A DNA stretch of 64,000 nt. Origin: Saprospiraceae bacterium (lineage in GTDB: Bacteria; Bacteroidota; Bacteroidia; Chitinophagales; Saprospiraceae). The DNA is taken from the NCBI GenBank assembly GCA_016710585.1, contig JADJVN010000023.1, forward strand, positions 19,079 through 83,078. The letters run 5' to 3'. This document shows, one piece after another, positions 52,475 through 61,010 of this stretch (position 1 is its first letter; each line of letters opens with the position of its first letter). A program made the translations under genes and the position numbers. The notes below the pieces were generated by a model. That model did no database searches, was not told the DNA's origin, and was given only the letters and a program-made list of their open reading frames with translations.

Positions 52475-53734
52475 TTATTTTTTAATGATAAGTACAGTTC
52501 CTGGTCTTAGGATTTTATTTTCACCAAGGCCATTCCAATCCATAAGATTTGCTTTTGTCAAGCCATTGTATTGATCGACAATGTTGGACAAAGTCTCCCT
52601 TGTGCTCACGATATGATAAACATAATCTTTTACTCTTTCAGATATGGATTGAGGTACTGTATGTATGCTAGCATCTTGTAAAAAAACATGATCGAGTTCT
52701 TGAGCTTTGAACTCCTCGATGTCTTCAGGTAAAAATTGATAAGGTCTGTTGAAAGTAATGATGTCTATTCTGACTTCCTCATCGACCATAGTAGAATCAG
52801 TTGAAATATTGGATTTTTTTTCATCCAATTCATTTAGATAATAATCCACAAATAGTACCATCAGACTATCAGGCAAATTTACATATAGACCATTTTCTCT
52901 CGCGGGAATTGAATTTTTCTTGAAAGCAGGATTATATGTTTCGAACACATCTTTATCCAATCCTGTACTCTTGTACATTTTTTTAAAATCAATTTCCTTA
53001 AAGATTCTTGCATAAGTCAAAGGCTCGATATTGATATCCTCCAATGATGGAATGAGTTCATGCTCCCCATAGAAATGCATCAAATAACTTACACCAATAA
53101 AGGCTGGAACAAATAACTGAGTTTGTCTTGGAAGATCTTTCCTCAAAGTCCAAAAATCTCTTGTTCCATTTTTTTCAATAAGGTCAAGAATTTTATTTTC
53201 ACCACAATTATAAGCTGCAAAAACTAATGCCCAGTCTCCAAATAATCCATATAAGGATTTTAAATAATCGATAGCAGCAAGGGTTGATTTAACTGGGTCT
53301 AATCTTTCATCCACCTTATCATCGACTCTAAGTCCTCTTAATTTTGCTGTGGAAGGCATGAATTGCCACAATCCTGCCGCACCAGCATAAGACTTTACTC
53401 CAGGATTAATAGCAGATTCAATTGCAGTAAGAAATTTTAATTCTGTTGGCAAATTATTTTCTAATAATAATTTATCTATTAGCGGAAAATACAATTCTCT
53501 TCTTGAAAGAATTTTACGAGAAGAGGCTTTATCCACAAATACAAATCTTTTGACTTGGTCGAGTACATCCACATCTATGATCGGTTTCACCAAACAACTC
53601 ATCGATTCCAATCGAATTTTAATCTCCTCTTCAATAAACGCATCTCCAAACACCATTGGTGCAAGATTTGGATTGGCATTAACTACCCAGAAAATGCTGC
53701 AAAAAAAGATTAATATGTTGTTTTTAAAATTCAA
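52475..53734 (-). CDS. Membrane-bound lytic murein transglycosylase with LysM domain (MltD-like)
   Basis: A 419-residue secreted protein: signal peptide (1-20), then the SLT-type transglycosylase domain (about 90-215) with the catalytic Glu in FLTAIESAINPG, SYAGAAGLWQFMPSTAKL, DPVKSTLAAIDYLKSLYGLFGDWALVFAAYNCGE. The C-terminus holds one LysM peptidoglycan-binding module (about 372-419: YHIVSTRETLSNIVDQYNGL, NLMDWNGLGENKILRPGTVLII). It cleaves glycan strands to 1,6-anhydromuropeptides. MltD usually has two or more LysM modules, so this is a shorter form. A TATCTTTG box lies 86 bases upstream. Confidence 0.93.
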   Translation of the reverse strand: MNFKNNILIFFCSIFWVVNANPNLAPMVFGDAFIEEEIKIRLESMSCLVKPIIDVDVLDQVKRFVFVDKASSRKILSRRELYFPLIDKLLLENNLPTELKFLTAIESAINPGVKSYAGAAGLWQFMPSTAKLRGLRVDDKVDERLDPVKSTLAAIDYLKSLYGLFGDWALVFAAYNCGENKILDLIEKNGTRDFWTLRKDLPRQTQLFVPAFIGVSYLMHFYGEHELIPSLEDINIEPLTYARIFKEIDFKKMYKSTGLDKDVFETYNPAFKKNSIPARENGLYVNLPDSLMVLFVDYYLNELDEKKSNISTDSTMVDEEVRIDIITFNRPYQFLPEDIEEFKAQELDHVFLQDASIHTVPQSISERVKDYVYHIVSTRETLSNIVDQYNGLTKANLMDWNGLGENKILRPGTVLIIKK

Positions 53735-54303
53735 ATAAAAATTTTTACGTTAAAATCGATTTGGATGTAAGATTCCTAGCTTCCCTAATATGATAGGCAA
53801 GATATAAAGAAAATGGAACGCAAAGATAAGCCAAATATTTTTAAATAAAGCGTTAAATGACTAAAAACATTGTTAATACATATTATTATAATTTTTAATA
53901 TGTTGTAAGCATTTGATATTCAGTTGAAAATATATTATGAAATAGATTTACTTAATGTGTTAATGTTCGAATTAGGAAATAAATTGAGATCAGAATATAG
54001 TACAATCGATTTTGCTTTTTTGTCAAATAATAATTTGTTGGCTAAAAATGCATTGTGTTTTTATTTACACATTATAAAATATTTCCATTTATTTAGCATT
54101 GATAATCAATATAATTAAGTATGATCATTTTTTTTATGTTAATATTTGATAATTTCTTCATTAGGAATTCACAAAACTTTAGATAAATCGTTTTATTATT
54201 ACAGCTCGAAATGATTTATGCCTTCAGGTATAGACCGTTTCGTATTATCAAACAAAAAATTTTATTAAATTAATTTTCATTCAAAAATTGTCAAATTAAG
54301 CGT
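53735..54303. other. Intergenic region between the transglycosylase gene and the ExbB gene
   Basis: About 570 very AT-rich bases. It holds the minus-strand -7 box at 53821-53828 and a small palindrome ACATATTA/TAATATGT near 53878-53903. A 64-codon plus-strand frame at 53924-54118 has unlikely composition and no family resemblance. No promoter for the ExbB gene could be placed with confidence. Confidence 0.4.
53821..53828 (-). promoter_or_regulatory. Putative -7 box (TATCTTTG) for the lytic transglycosylase gene
   Basis: Minus-strand TATCTTTG, 86 bases before the ATG at 53734. No clear -33 element. Confidence 0.38.
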
Positions 54304-55122
54304 ATGAGCAATCAAAACAAAAATTCTGCCCAAGGAGGTAGCTCTTTCAGTTCGATTTTTGCTTCTGTAATCATCTTTCTAGCATTAATTGTAGGTATTT
54401 TAATTTTCAAATTTGTTTTAGGAAATCCCGCAAACTTTGAAGGTGGTGATCCAACTAAACATCCTCTTTCAGGAAACTATCTAGGGATGATGTATAAAGG
54501 AGGTGTATTAGTACCTATATTAATGGCGTTAATGATCATTGTTATTTCTGTGATTATTGAAAGATTTATTACCATCAGAGTTGCTAGTGGTAAAGGTTCT
54601 ATTCCTGGCTTTGTAAGAAAAGTAAAGAATTTATTAAATGAAAATAGAATCGATGCTGCAATTGCAGAATGCGATTCTCAGAAAGGCTCAGTAGCAAATG
54701 TTATCAGAGAGGGACTTCAAAAGTATAAGGCCATGTCTACAACATCAGGTATGGAAAAAGACCAAAAAGTTTTGGCCATCCAAAAGGAAATTGAGGAATC
54801 TACTTCTTTAGAATTACCTATGCTTGAAAAAAATCTAGTTATCCTAGCAACCATTTCATCAGTTGCGACATTGATGGGATTGTTGGGTACAGTATTTGGT
54901 ATGATTCGTGCATTCTCTGCGATTGCGACTGCTGGAGCACCTGATGCAGTGGCATTATCAAATGGTATCTCTGAAGCCTTGATCAATACAGCTCTTGGTA
55001 TTAGTACATCAGCTATCGCCATTATTGCCTACAACTATTTTACAACAAAAATAGATGGATTGACTTATGGTATCGATGAAGCTGGTTTCAGCATTGCACA
55101 AAATTTTGCATCAAAGCATTAA
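54304..55122 (+). CDS. ExbB/TolQ/MotA-family proton channel protein
   Basis: A 272-residue inner-membrane protein with helices at about 16-39, 68-90, 173-198 and 215-240. The family core is LVILATISSVATLMGLLGTVFGMIRAFSAI (about 180-209) followed by LSNGISEALINTALGISTSAIAIIAYNYF (about 219-247). With ExbD it forms the proton-driven motor that powers TonB. The N-terminal extension with an extra helix is usual in Bacteroidota. It heads the run ExbB, ExbD, ExbD, ExbD, TonB, small membrane protein, spaced by 25-85 bases. Confidence 0.94.
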   Translation: MSNQNKNSAQGGSSFSSIFASVIIFLALIVGILIFKFVLGNPANFEGGDPTKHPLSGNYLGMMYKGGVLVPILMALMIIVISVIIERFITIRVASGKGSIPGFVRKVKNLLNENRIDAAIAECDSQKGSVANVIREGLQKYKAMSTTSGMEKDQKVLAIQKEIEESTSLELPMLEKNLVILATISSVATLMGLLGTVFGMIRAFSAIATAGAPDAVALSNGISEALINTALGISTSAIAIIAYNYFTTKIDGLTYGIDEAGFSIAQNFASKH

Positions 55123-55147
55123 TCCTTCAAGCTAATTTTATAAAATT

Positions 55148-55753
55148 ATGCCAAAAGTAAAAGTTCCACGGAAAAGTACAGCGATAGATATGACCGCTAT
55201 GTGTGACGTGGCCTTTCTATTGCTTACATTCTTTATCCTTACGACAAAATTTCGACCATCGGAATTAGCGCCAATAGATATACCTAATTCAACAGCGCAG
55301 ATTCCGATACCAGATAAAGATATCATGATGTTTCAAATCGCACCAGATGGTAAACTATTTTTTGGATTGGATGATCAGCCCACGAGATTAAAACTATTGG
55401 ATAGATTGTCCAGTCAATACCAATTGGCTCTTTCTGATAAGCAAAAAGATGCATTTCGTACTTTAGAATCTTGGGGTATGGATATCCGACAACTTCCTGC
55501 TTTTCTTGAAATGGATCCAAACGAAAGGGCACATTTTCAGCATCCAGGATTGAAGATAGATACTACAGGTGGTGAAGCTCAAATAGAAGATTTGATTTTG
55601 TTTTCAAGACAAGAGAATAATAATCTACGTATTGCAATAAAAGGTGATAAGTCAACACAGTATAAGTCTTTTGATAAATTGATTCAAGCACTCCAAAATA
55701 GGAAAGTGAATAAGTTCAATATTATCACATCAGCAAGATTAGCTAAAGAGTAA
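55148..55753 (+). CDS. ExbD/TolR-family protein, first copy (enlarged periplasmic domain)
   Basis: A 201-residue biopolymer transport protein: short cytoplasmic start, one helix (about 18-38) with the conserved Asp in AIDMTAMCDVAFLLLTFFIL, then a periplasmic domain. Compared with the two following copies it has extra residues (about 95-145: LSDKQKDAFRTLESWGMDIRQLPAF) before the closing IAIKGDKSTQYKSFDKLIQALQN. This larger form is the usual first ExbD in Bacteroidota clusters. It couples proton flow through ExbB to TonB. Confidence 0.92.
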   Translation: MPKVKVPRKSTAIDMTAMCDVAFLLLTFFILTTKFRPSELAPIDIPNSTAQIPIPDKDIMMFQIAPDGKLFFGLDDQPTRLKLLDRLSSQYQLALSDKQKDAFRTLESWGMDIRQLPAFLEMDPNERAHFQHPGLKIDTTGGEAQIEDLILFSRQENNNLRIAIKGDKSTQYKSFDKLIQALQNRKVNKFNIITSARLAKE

Positions 55754-55796
55754 ACAATATTTTAAAAGCAATTTTTCTAAAAAATAAATACGAATT

Positions 55797-56366
55797 ATGG
55801 CTGAAATGAATACCTCCGAATCCGGAGCCAAAAAAGGTCACAAGAAAGCCCGTTCGAAGAAAATGTCCACTCGTGTAGATCTGACTGCAATGGTGGATCT
55901 AGGATTCCTACTTATTACATTCTTTATGTTGGCCACTACTTTCAATAAACCAAAAACAATGGAAGTAAATAAACCTGCAAAAGATGACGATAAGAAAGTT
56001 GAAGAGCCGCCAATAAAGATGTCGAAGACTTTGACATTAATGTTGGGTAACAATGATAAAGTGTATTGGTATGTTTCTCCAGATGAGATTGATGCAAATA
56101 CTCAATTGACCATGGATAGTGTCGATTATTCATCAACAGGATTGAGAAAAGTCGTGACTACTCGTCAAAATGAAGTACAAGCACAATGGGGAAAAAAAGA
56201 TGATTTATTTGTAATGATTAAACCATTGCCTACATCAAAACTAAAGAATACAGTAGATGTATTGGATGAAATGACTATTAACGGGGTAACTCGTTATGCC
56301 ATTTTAGAACCAACTGATCCTATCGATAGTTTAGTGGCGCTTCGTATTGGGCAACCGCGAAAGTAA
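55797..56366 (+). CDS. ExbD/TolR-family protein, second copy
   Basis: A 189-residue ExbD with a basic cytoplasmic N-terminus (GAKKGHKKARSKKMSTR), the helix with conserved Asp (RVDLTAMVDLGFLLITFFMLATTF, about 25-48), and a periplasmic domain ending LDEMTINGVTRYAILEPTDPIDSL. It is similar to the third copy, especially across the helix, so they probably arose by duplication. It lies 43 bases after the first ExbD gene. Confidence 0.92.
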   Translation: MAEMNTSESGAKKGHKKARSKKMSTRVDLTAMVDLGFLLITFFMLATTFNKPKTMEVNKPAKDDDKKVEEPPIKMSKTLTLMLGNNDKVYWYVSPDEIDANTQLTMDSVDYSSTGLRKVVTTRQNEVQAQWGKKDDLFVMIKPLPTSKLKNTVDVLDEMTINGVTRYAILEPTDPIDSLVALRIGQPRK

Positions 56367-56451
56367 TTTTTCAATTAAAACTAGAATATCAAAAGTTGAT
56401 CTTCTGATTCACATCATGATTCCATATTTGCTATTATAGTAAAATAAGGAT

Positions 56452-56976
56452 ATGGCTGACATAGTGAATCTTTCAAAGCAAAAAAACAGATCTCATAAAG
56501 TGAATCTGAGAGTCGATTTAACAGCGATGGTTGATTTAGGATTTCTACTCATTACATTTTTTATGTTGAGTACTTCTTTTGACAAGCCTAAGCAAATGGA
56601 TGTCTTTATGCCCGATAAAGGGGTAAATGCTCCAACTGAAATCGTAGTTTCAAAAACCTTGAGTCTAATCATTGGAAAGAATGGAATTATTTATTCATAC
56701 CAATTGCCAGACGATGGTTTTATGATTGAAGATATGAAAATTGATAGCATAGAATACAGTGCTCCTATATTCAGAAAATTAATTTTCTCATATCAAGATC
56801 AGGTTGCAAGAGTTCATGGAGATAAAAGTGAATTATTCGTTTTTATCAAACCCATGGAGGAATCTAACTTTGAGACTTTAGTATCGGTATTAGATGAAAT
56901 GAAGATTTGTAGTGTAAGTCGTTTTGCAATAGTGAAACTTGAAGAAGTTGATCAATCTGTATTGCGACATAAATAA
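56452..56976 (+). CDS. ExbD/TolR-family protein, third copy
   Basis: A 174-residue ExbD: NLRVDLTAMVDLGFLLITFFMLSTSF (helix about 18-43, conserved Asp), then a periplasmic domain with LSLIIGKNGIIYSYQLPDDGF and VLDEMKICSVSRFAIVKLEEVD. It is closely related to the second copy. The 85-base spacer upstream is the largest in the cluster but holds no evident terminator. Having three ExbD proteins with one ExbB suggests mixed or alternative motor complexes, an inference. Confidence 0.92.
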   Translation: MADIVNLSKQKNRSHKVNLRVDLTAMVDLGFLLITFFMLSTSFDKPKQMDVFMPDKGVNAPTEIVVSKTLSLIIGKNGIIYSYQLPDDGFMIEDMKIDSIEYSAPIFRKLIFSYQDQVARVHGDKSELFVFIKPMEESNFETLVSVLDEMKICSVSRFAIVKLEEVDQSVLRHK

Positions 56977-57041
56977 TAATCCTTGATACCTTGAATTGTA
57001 TATTAAAAAAAATTGTTGTATTTATAAATTAATTAGAATAC

Positions 57042-57866
57042 ATGGAAAGAACAGATTTGCTCAAAACCTCTATGGACGATATAGTCTTTGAGAGTCGGAA
57101 TAAATCTTATGGTGCTTATGTACTTCGCAAAGTATATGATCGCCACATGACTCGTGCCTTTATTATAGGTACATTATTGTTTTTATTGGCAGTATGCTCA
57201 CCTTTAATTATTCGGGCTATCAAAAAAATGATCCCAGAAAAGAAAGATGAGTTGGTAATGAAAGAGGTGACTTTAGCGGAACCGCCGCCTATCGATCCTA
57301 AAAAACCACCTCCGCCGCCACCACCAAAAGTTGATCCACCTCCTATCAAGGATCAAATCAAATTTGTCCCTCCAAAAGTAAAGAAGGACGAGGAAGTGAA
57401 GGAGGAAGAACCACCTCCACCAACAGTTGAAGAAATAAAAGATAAGGAGATCGCGACAGAGACTAAGAAAGGTGAAGAAGGTGGAGTCGATGCGTCATTA
57501 GTAGAGCCACCACCGCCAGTAATTGAAGAGGAAAAGCCCAAGGAGGAAGAGGTATTCAAATTTGTTGAGCAAATGCCTTCATTTCCAGATGGTGAAAAAG
57601 CTTTGATGGAGTATCTCGCTAAAAATATAAAGTATCCATCTATTGCACGAGAAAATGGAATAGAAGGGAGAGTTATCGTAGGCTTCGTTGTCTCTAAAAC
57701 TGGAAATATCGAACAAGTAAAAGTAATCCGTGGAATTGGTGGGGGATGTGATGAAGAAGCAGCAAAAGTCATCAAATCAATGCCCAACTGGACTCCTGGA
57801 AAACACAATGGTAAAGCAGTTCCAGTAAGTTATACGGTGCCAGTGTCATTTAAACTAGAAGGATAA
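57042..57866 (+). CDS. TonB energy-transducing protein
   Basis: A 274-residue TonB: a cytoplasmic start with the Bacteroidota motif DIVFESRNKSYGAYVLRK (about 12-29), one membrane helix (about 38-60), a Pro-rich rigid segment (about 83-150, PPIDPKKPPPPPPPKVDPPP and repeats with Glu/Lys), and the TonB C-terminal domain (about 185-274: FPDGEKALMEYLAKNIKYPSIARENGIEGRVIVGF, then VPVSYTVPVSFKL). It spans the periplasm and energises TonB-dependent receptors. It lies 65 bases after the third ExbD gene and 5 bases before a small membrane-protein gene. Confidence 0.95.
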   Translation: MERTDLLKTSMDDIVFESRNKSYGAYVLRKVYDRHMTRAFIIGTLLFLLAVCSPLIIRAIKKMIPEKKDELVMKEVTLAEPPPIDPKKPPPPPPPKVDPPPIKDQIKFVPPKVKKDEEVKEEEPPPPTVEEIKDKEIATETKKGEEGGVDASLVEPPPPVIEEEKPKEEEVFKFVEQMPSFPDGEKALMEYLAKNIKYPSIARENGIEGRVIVGFVVSKTGNIEQVKVIRGIGGGCDEEAAKVIKSMPNWTPGKHNGKAVPVSYTVPVSFKLEG

Positions 57867-57871
57867 TAGAG

Positions 57872-58039
57872 ATGTTTTCAAGACCATTTTTTGTTCTTCT
57901 AAGCTTGGTATATATTGGTATCGGGATTTTTATTTTAATGAAGAGAATGGTCGAAGATAATATGTGGAATATGATATTAGCTATAGTATTTATTGCTTAT
58001 GGAATATTCAGATTGTATAGAGCGATCAAAATGGAATAG
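57872..58039 (+). CDS. 55-residue two-helix membrane protein at the end of the TonB operon
   Basis: Too short for routine ORF calling but well supported: ATG 57872 starts 5 bases after the tonB stop, and TAG ends at 58039 before a terminator. The peptide has two membrane helices (about 6-24 and 31-47) and ends YGIFRLYRAIKME. I recognise this ending (YGIFRxYR) from small proteins placed after TonB in other Bacteroidota. It may be an accessory of the ExbBD-TonB motor; its function has not, to my knowledge, been defined. Confidence 0.78.
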   Translation: MFSRPFFVLLSLVYIGIGIFILMKRMVEDNMWNMILAIVFIAYGIFRLYRAIKME

Positions 58040-58059
58040 AAAATAATATAGTTTTAACG

Positions 58060-58096
58060 AAAAAGCCATTAGGATAAATTCTTGATGGCTTTTTTA
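58060..58096 (+). terminator. Terminator at the end of the ExbB-TonB operon
   Basis: AAAAGCCAT (58061-58069) pairs with ATGGCTTTT (58085-58093) around a 15-base loop, followed by T. It closes the plus-strand operon just before convergent gmk. Confidence 0.8.
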
Positions 58097-58651
58097 TTTC
58101 ATGAAATCTTCAACGATGAATTTCACAATCCTACAGGCTCTGTCCAACTGATCGTTGGTCACCACATAGTCAAAGTATTTGGCAAATTCGAGTTCCTCAG
58201 TTGCTTTTTTGATTCTTTTTTCCAAGGACTCAGACGTCTCCGTGCCACGCAGTATCAACCTCTGTCTCAATGTCTCTATGCTTGGTGCTTTAATATAAAT
58301 AGACAAGACATCATACAGACCTCTTTCAATATTTAAGGAGCCCTTTACATCAATATCAAAAAGTATAACCTTATTGGCATCCCAAGCAGATTTAACCTCA
58401 GATAATAAGGTTCCATAAAATTGATTGGGATAAACTTCTTGATATTCTAAAAAATTGCCTTCTGTAATCTGTTGTTTAAAAGATTCAATATTCAAGAAAT
58501 GGTAGTGTACACCATCGATCTCATACTCTCGTTTTTCGCGAGTAGTGGCAGAAACTGAAAATTTTAAATTGTCAAAATGTTTTAATAAATGATTTGCTAT
58601 GGTTGTCTTCCCAGAGCCAGATGGAGCTGTTAAAATGATGATTTTATTCAT
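58094..58651 (-). CDS. gmk: Guanylate kinase
   Basis: A 185-residue kinase: P-loop LTAPSGSGKTTIANHLL (about 7-23), the GMP-binding VSATTREKREYEIDGVHYHFL (about 33-53), the strand LFDIDVKGSLNIE (about 96-108) and the lid-region arginines RLILRGTETSE. It phosphorylates GMP to GDP with ATP. It lies 6 bases downstream of yicC on the same strand, a pairing widespread in bacteria. Length is typical. Confidence 0.97.
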   Translation of the reverse strand: MNKIIILTAPSGSGKTTIANHLLKHFDNLKFSVSATTREKREYEIDGVHYHFLNIESFKQQITEGNFLEYQEVYPNQFYGTLLSEVKSAWDANKVILFDIDVKGSLNIERGLYDVLSIYIKAPSIETLRQRLILRGTETSESLEKRIKKATEELEFAKYFDYVVTNDQLDRACRIVKFIVEDFMK

Positions 58652-58657
58652 AGAAAA

Positions 58658-59533
58658 TTATAAGACATTATTGAGTTGCTCTTTTATTTTTTCTAACTCG
58701 TCCTTCATTCCCACAACAAGTTTTTGTATAGAGGAATTTTGAGCTTTAGCACCCAAAGTATTTATCTCTCTTCCTATTTCTTGTGTAATAAAATTTAATT
58801 TTTTTGATTTGCTTTTTTCCTTTCCTTTTATTTCATCTAGAAAATAATCGCAATGTTGTTTCAGCCTTACTTTTTCTTCAGTGATATCCAATCGCTCTAG
58901 ATATAAAATGATCTCTTGCTCGAATCTATTCTTATCAATATGATCTTTTGATATATTTGTAAGAAGCGAATTCATCAATCTGTCATTGAGATTCTTTTTT
59001 CTGTCCACATCATGAATTTCTACTTCAGCTAAGGCATCCAAAATGAGTTTGATCCGCAATACCATATCATTAGTGATGATGGTTCCCTCCAAGGATCTAA
59101 AGTCATTTAATTTTTCTATAGCCTCTATTAATAATCCCATGGTTGTGTTGAATTCATCTTCAGAAATCAAGGTCTCATGAGATTCTATGACATTTGGAAA
59201 TTTGAGAATGGCATTCAACATATCTACTTTGGAGAAGTCGATCTCAGTGCCAAGTGTTTTAATCTGGTTATAGAAACTTTTGAAGAGTTTGGTATTCAGT
59301 TTGAATTCATCGTCATCTTCGCTGCTTTCTATATTGATATTGACGTCCAACTTACCTCGAATGACCAAATCATTCAATAACTTTCGCACCTCTAATTCTC
59401 TTTGTCTATAACTTGCTGGGGTCTTAAGCCTGAAATCATTAATTTTTGAGTTCAAACATCGCAGTTCTACGGTTATTTTTTTATTGTTAAAATGACCACT
59501 AGAATTGCCAAAACCTGTCATTGAATAAAGCAT
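58658..59533 (-). CDS. yicC: YicC-family endoribonuclease-type protein
   Basis: A 291-residue protein with the family's start MLYSMTGFGNSSGHF, the phrase ELRCLNSKINDFRLKTP, and the C-terminal DUF1732 region (EQEIILYLERLDITEEKVRLKQH, NFITQEIGREINTLGAKAQNSSIQKLVVGMKDELEKIKEQLNNV). YicC (RNase YicC) of E. coli has been reported as an endoribonuclease connected to sRNA decay. It is the first gene of a two-gene unit with gmk. Near-consensus TACCTTAG lies upstream on the minus strand. Confidence 0.95.
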   Translation of the reverse strand: MLYSMTGFGNSSGHFNNKKITVELRCLNSKINDFRLKTPASYRQRELEVRKLLNDLVIRGKLDVNINIESSEDDDEFKLNTKLFKSFYNQIKTLGTEIDFSKVDMLNAILKFPNVIESHETLISEDEFNTTMGLLIEAIEKLNDFRSLEGTIITNDMVLRIKLILDALAEVEIHDVDRKKNLNDRLMNSLLTNISKDHIDKNRFEQEIILYLERLDITEEKVRLKQHCDYFLDEIKGKEKSKSKKLNFITQEIGREINTLGAKAQNSSIQKLVVGMKDELEKIKEQLNNVL

Positions 59534-59665
59534 GAAGTAAGTATTTAGGGTTGCTAAGGTATGTAAATATTATGATCTGAATTTAGAATTAACAGTGATT
59601 TAATCATATCTTCTTGATAAAGAAACCTTTAGAAAAAAAATATTGAATAAAAATGAACAAATATT

Positions 59666-59695
59666 TTTGAAATCGCTAAATTTTTACGAAATTTG
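59666..59695 (+). promoter_or_regulatory. Putative promoter of the HU-family gene (TTTG-N18-gAAATTTG)
   Basis: TTTG at 59666-59669 and GAAATTTG at 59688-59695 are 18 bases apart, the best -33/-7 pair in the window despite the first base of the -7 box. Transcription would start near 59702, which supports ATG 59742 as the start of the HU-family gene. Confidence 0.45.
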
Positions 59696-59741
59696 CGACT
59701 CTCTAAAAGAGAATTTTCATAACTGTCTAAAAATCAAGCAG

Positions 59742-60062
59742 ATGAGAAAAGCAGACTTAGTCACATTAATATCAGACAAATCGGGTGTTCCAAAGGTAGA
59801 CGTTTTGGTTTCATTGGAAATGTTCTTTAAAGAAATAAAACACTCATTGGCGAATGGTGAAAATGTGTATATCAGAGGATTTGGTTCATTTATTGTAAAG
59901 AAACGAGCTAAAAAGATCGGTCGCCACATTAAAAAGAATGTAGCGATAGAGATTCCAGAACATTTTATCCCTTCCTTTAAGCCTGCAAAGATATTTGTGG
60001 ATCATGTAAAATTGGGTAAAGAGCCTGATGAAACCGCTTATTCTGAAGATGTAGAAGATTAA
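59742..60062 (+). CDS. HU/IHF-family DNA-binding protein
   Basis: Start at ATG 59742 (MRKADLVTLISDKSGV), the universal HU/IHF opening; an in-frame upstream extension would cover its promoter. The 106-residue protein has the HU helices (VDVLVSLEMFFKEIKHSLANGENVYIRGFGSFIVKKR, about 19-55), the DNA-binding arm (AKKIGRHIKKNVAIEIPEHFIPSFKPAKIF, about 56-85) and a short acidic tail. It bends DNA and organises the nucleoid. It is 8 bases before a TPR protein gene; that order before RNase G is common in Bacteroidota. Confidence 0.95.
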   Translation: MRKADLVTLISDKSGVPKVDVLVSLEMFFKEIKHSLANGENVYIRGFGSFIVKKRAKKIGRHIKKNVAIEIPEHFIPSFKPAKIFVDHVKLGKEPDETAYSEDVED

Positions 60063-60070
60063 TATTAGCC

Positions 60071-60850
60071 ATGAATAATCCTACAAAACTTGCTTTAATT
60101 TTATTGGCTTGTAGTGTTTTGGTTTATTTTGGATTTGATGTGAGCTCTGTAGATCAAAAGAGAGCAGAAGAGATAAGAAAGAAAAACCTGTTAGTTACAG
60201 GAATAGAAAATATAAAAATGGCAGCAGATGCCAGATTAAATGCAAGCCAGAAAGCTGAATTGCAGGAATTGAACTTGATTAATCAACAATCAACTAATGA
60301 TTCAAGTCAAATTGAAAGTTTGAAGAAAATCACTGGATTCTGGTATAGTCAAAAGGAATTTGAACTCGCTGGATATCATGCTGAGGAAATAGCCAAAAAG
60401 CAAAAATCCTCTGAAGCATGGTCAAATGCTGGAATGATTTATTTTGAAGGCATAGATCAGGCACAAGATGAAAAGAGGAGACTCTTTTGTTATCAAAATG
60501 CTGAAACGGCTTTTCAAAATGCGCAATCCCTTGAGCCAAGTAATCCAGAGCATGAACTTTACCAAGCACTATGTTACGTCAAAGTGCCTGGTGAGAATCC
60601 GATGAAAGGAATATTGATGCTTAGAGATTTGGAATCAAAGTTTCCGGAATATATGCCTATTCAAATCAATTTGGTAAAACTTGCATTGCAAACGAACCAA
60701 TTGGATAGAGCAAAATCCAGATTAATAAAAATATTAGAAAAAAAACGCGATCTTGCAGAAGCTAATTGTTTAATGGTAGAAGTATTGAGCAAATTAGGTG
60801 AACAAGATCAATTAAGCGAATATAAAAAATTTTGTAATTTAAAAATATAA
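60071..60850 (+). CDS. TPR-repeat periplasmic or membrane-anchored protein
   Basis: A 259-residue protein with an N-terminal hydrophobic helix (about 5-24) serving as signal or anchor, an Arg/Lys-rich helix, then TPR-like repeats (about 95-250): WYSQKEFELAGYHAEEIAKKQKSSEAWSNAGMIYFEGIDQAQDEKRRLFCYQNAETAFQNAQSLEPSNPE, then repeated again around LALQTNQLDRAKSRLIKILEKKRDLAEANCLMVEVLSKLGEQD. It is a scaffold-type fold with no catalytic signs. It lies between the HU gene (8 bases) and the 30-residue AURKAIP1-type gene (3 bases). Confidence 0.88.
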   Translation: MNNPTKLALILLACSVLVYFGFDVSSVDQKRAEEIRKKNLLVTGIENIKMAADARLNASQKAELQELNLINQQSTNDSSQIESLKKITGFWYSQKEFELAGYHAEEIAKKQKSSEAWSNAGMIYFEGIDQAQDEKRRLFCYQNAETAFQNAQSLEPSNPEHELYQALCYVKVPGENPMKGILMLRDLESKFPEYMPIQINLVKLALQTNQLDRAKSRLIKILEKKRDLAEANCLMVEVLSKLGEQDQLSEYKKFCNLKI

Positions 60851-60853
60851 AAC

Positions 60854-60946
60854 ATGCCTTGCGGTAAAAAAAGAAAAAGACATAAGATCGCCACGCATAA
60901 GCGGAAGAAACGTCTGAGAAAGAACAGACACAAGAAGAAGAAATAG
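60854..60946 (+). CDS. AURKAIP1/COX24-type very basic 30-residue protein
   Basis: ATG 60854 to TAG 60944-60946 encodes MPCGKKRKRHKIATHKRKKR followed by a further basic stretch; over half of the residues are Lys, Arg or His. I recognise this as the short Bacteroidota protein annotated with the AURKAIP1/COX24 domain, related to mitochondrial mS38 and to mycobacterial bS22, and therefore probably a ribosome-associated or ribosomal protein. It lies 3 bases after the TPR gene and ahead of RNase G. Too short for routine detection, but the match is close. Confidence 0.85.
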   Translation: MPCGKKRKRHKIATHKRKKRLRKNRHKKKK

Positions 60947-61010
60947 GATAAGTAATCTGCGGGAGTGAGGAATTTCCGGGATAATTGTTTTATTTTTTTT
61001 CGGAAAATCA

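Noticed and set aside
53924..54118. 64-codon plus-strand frame in the region before the ExbB gene
   Set aside because: Composition follows the AT-rich background, no family resemblance, no promoter or ribosome-binding context, and ending in random sequence.
59643..59741. N-terminal extension of the HU-family protein
   Set aside because: The extension would cover the best promoter candidate (59666-59695) and is unlike any HU start; MRKADLV at 59742 fits the family.
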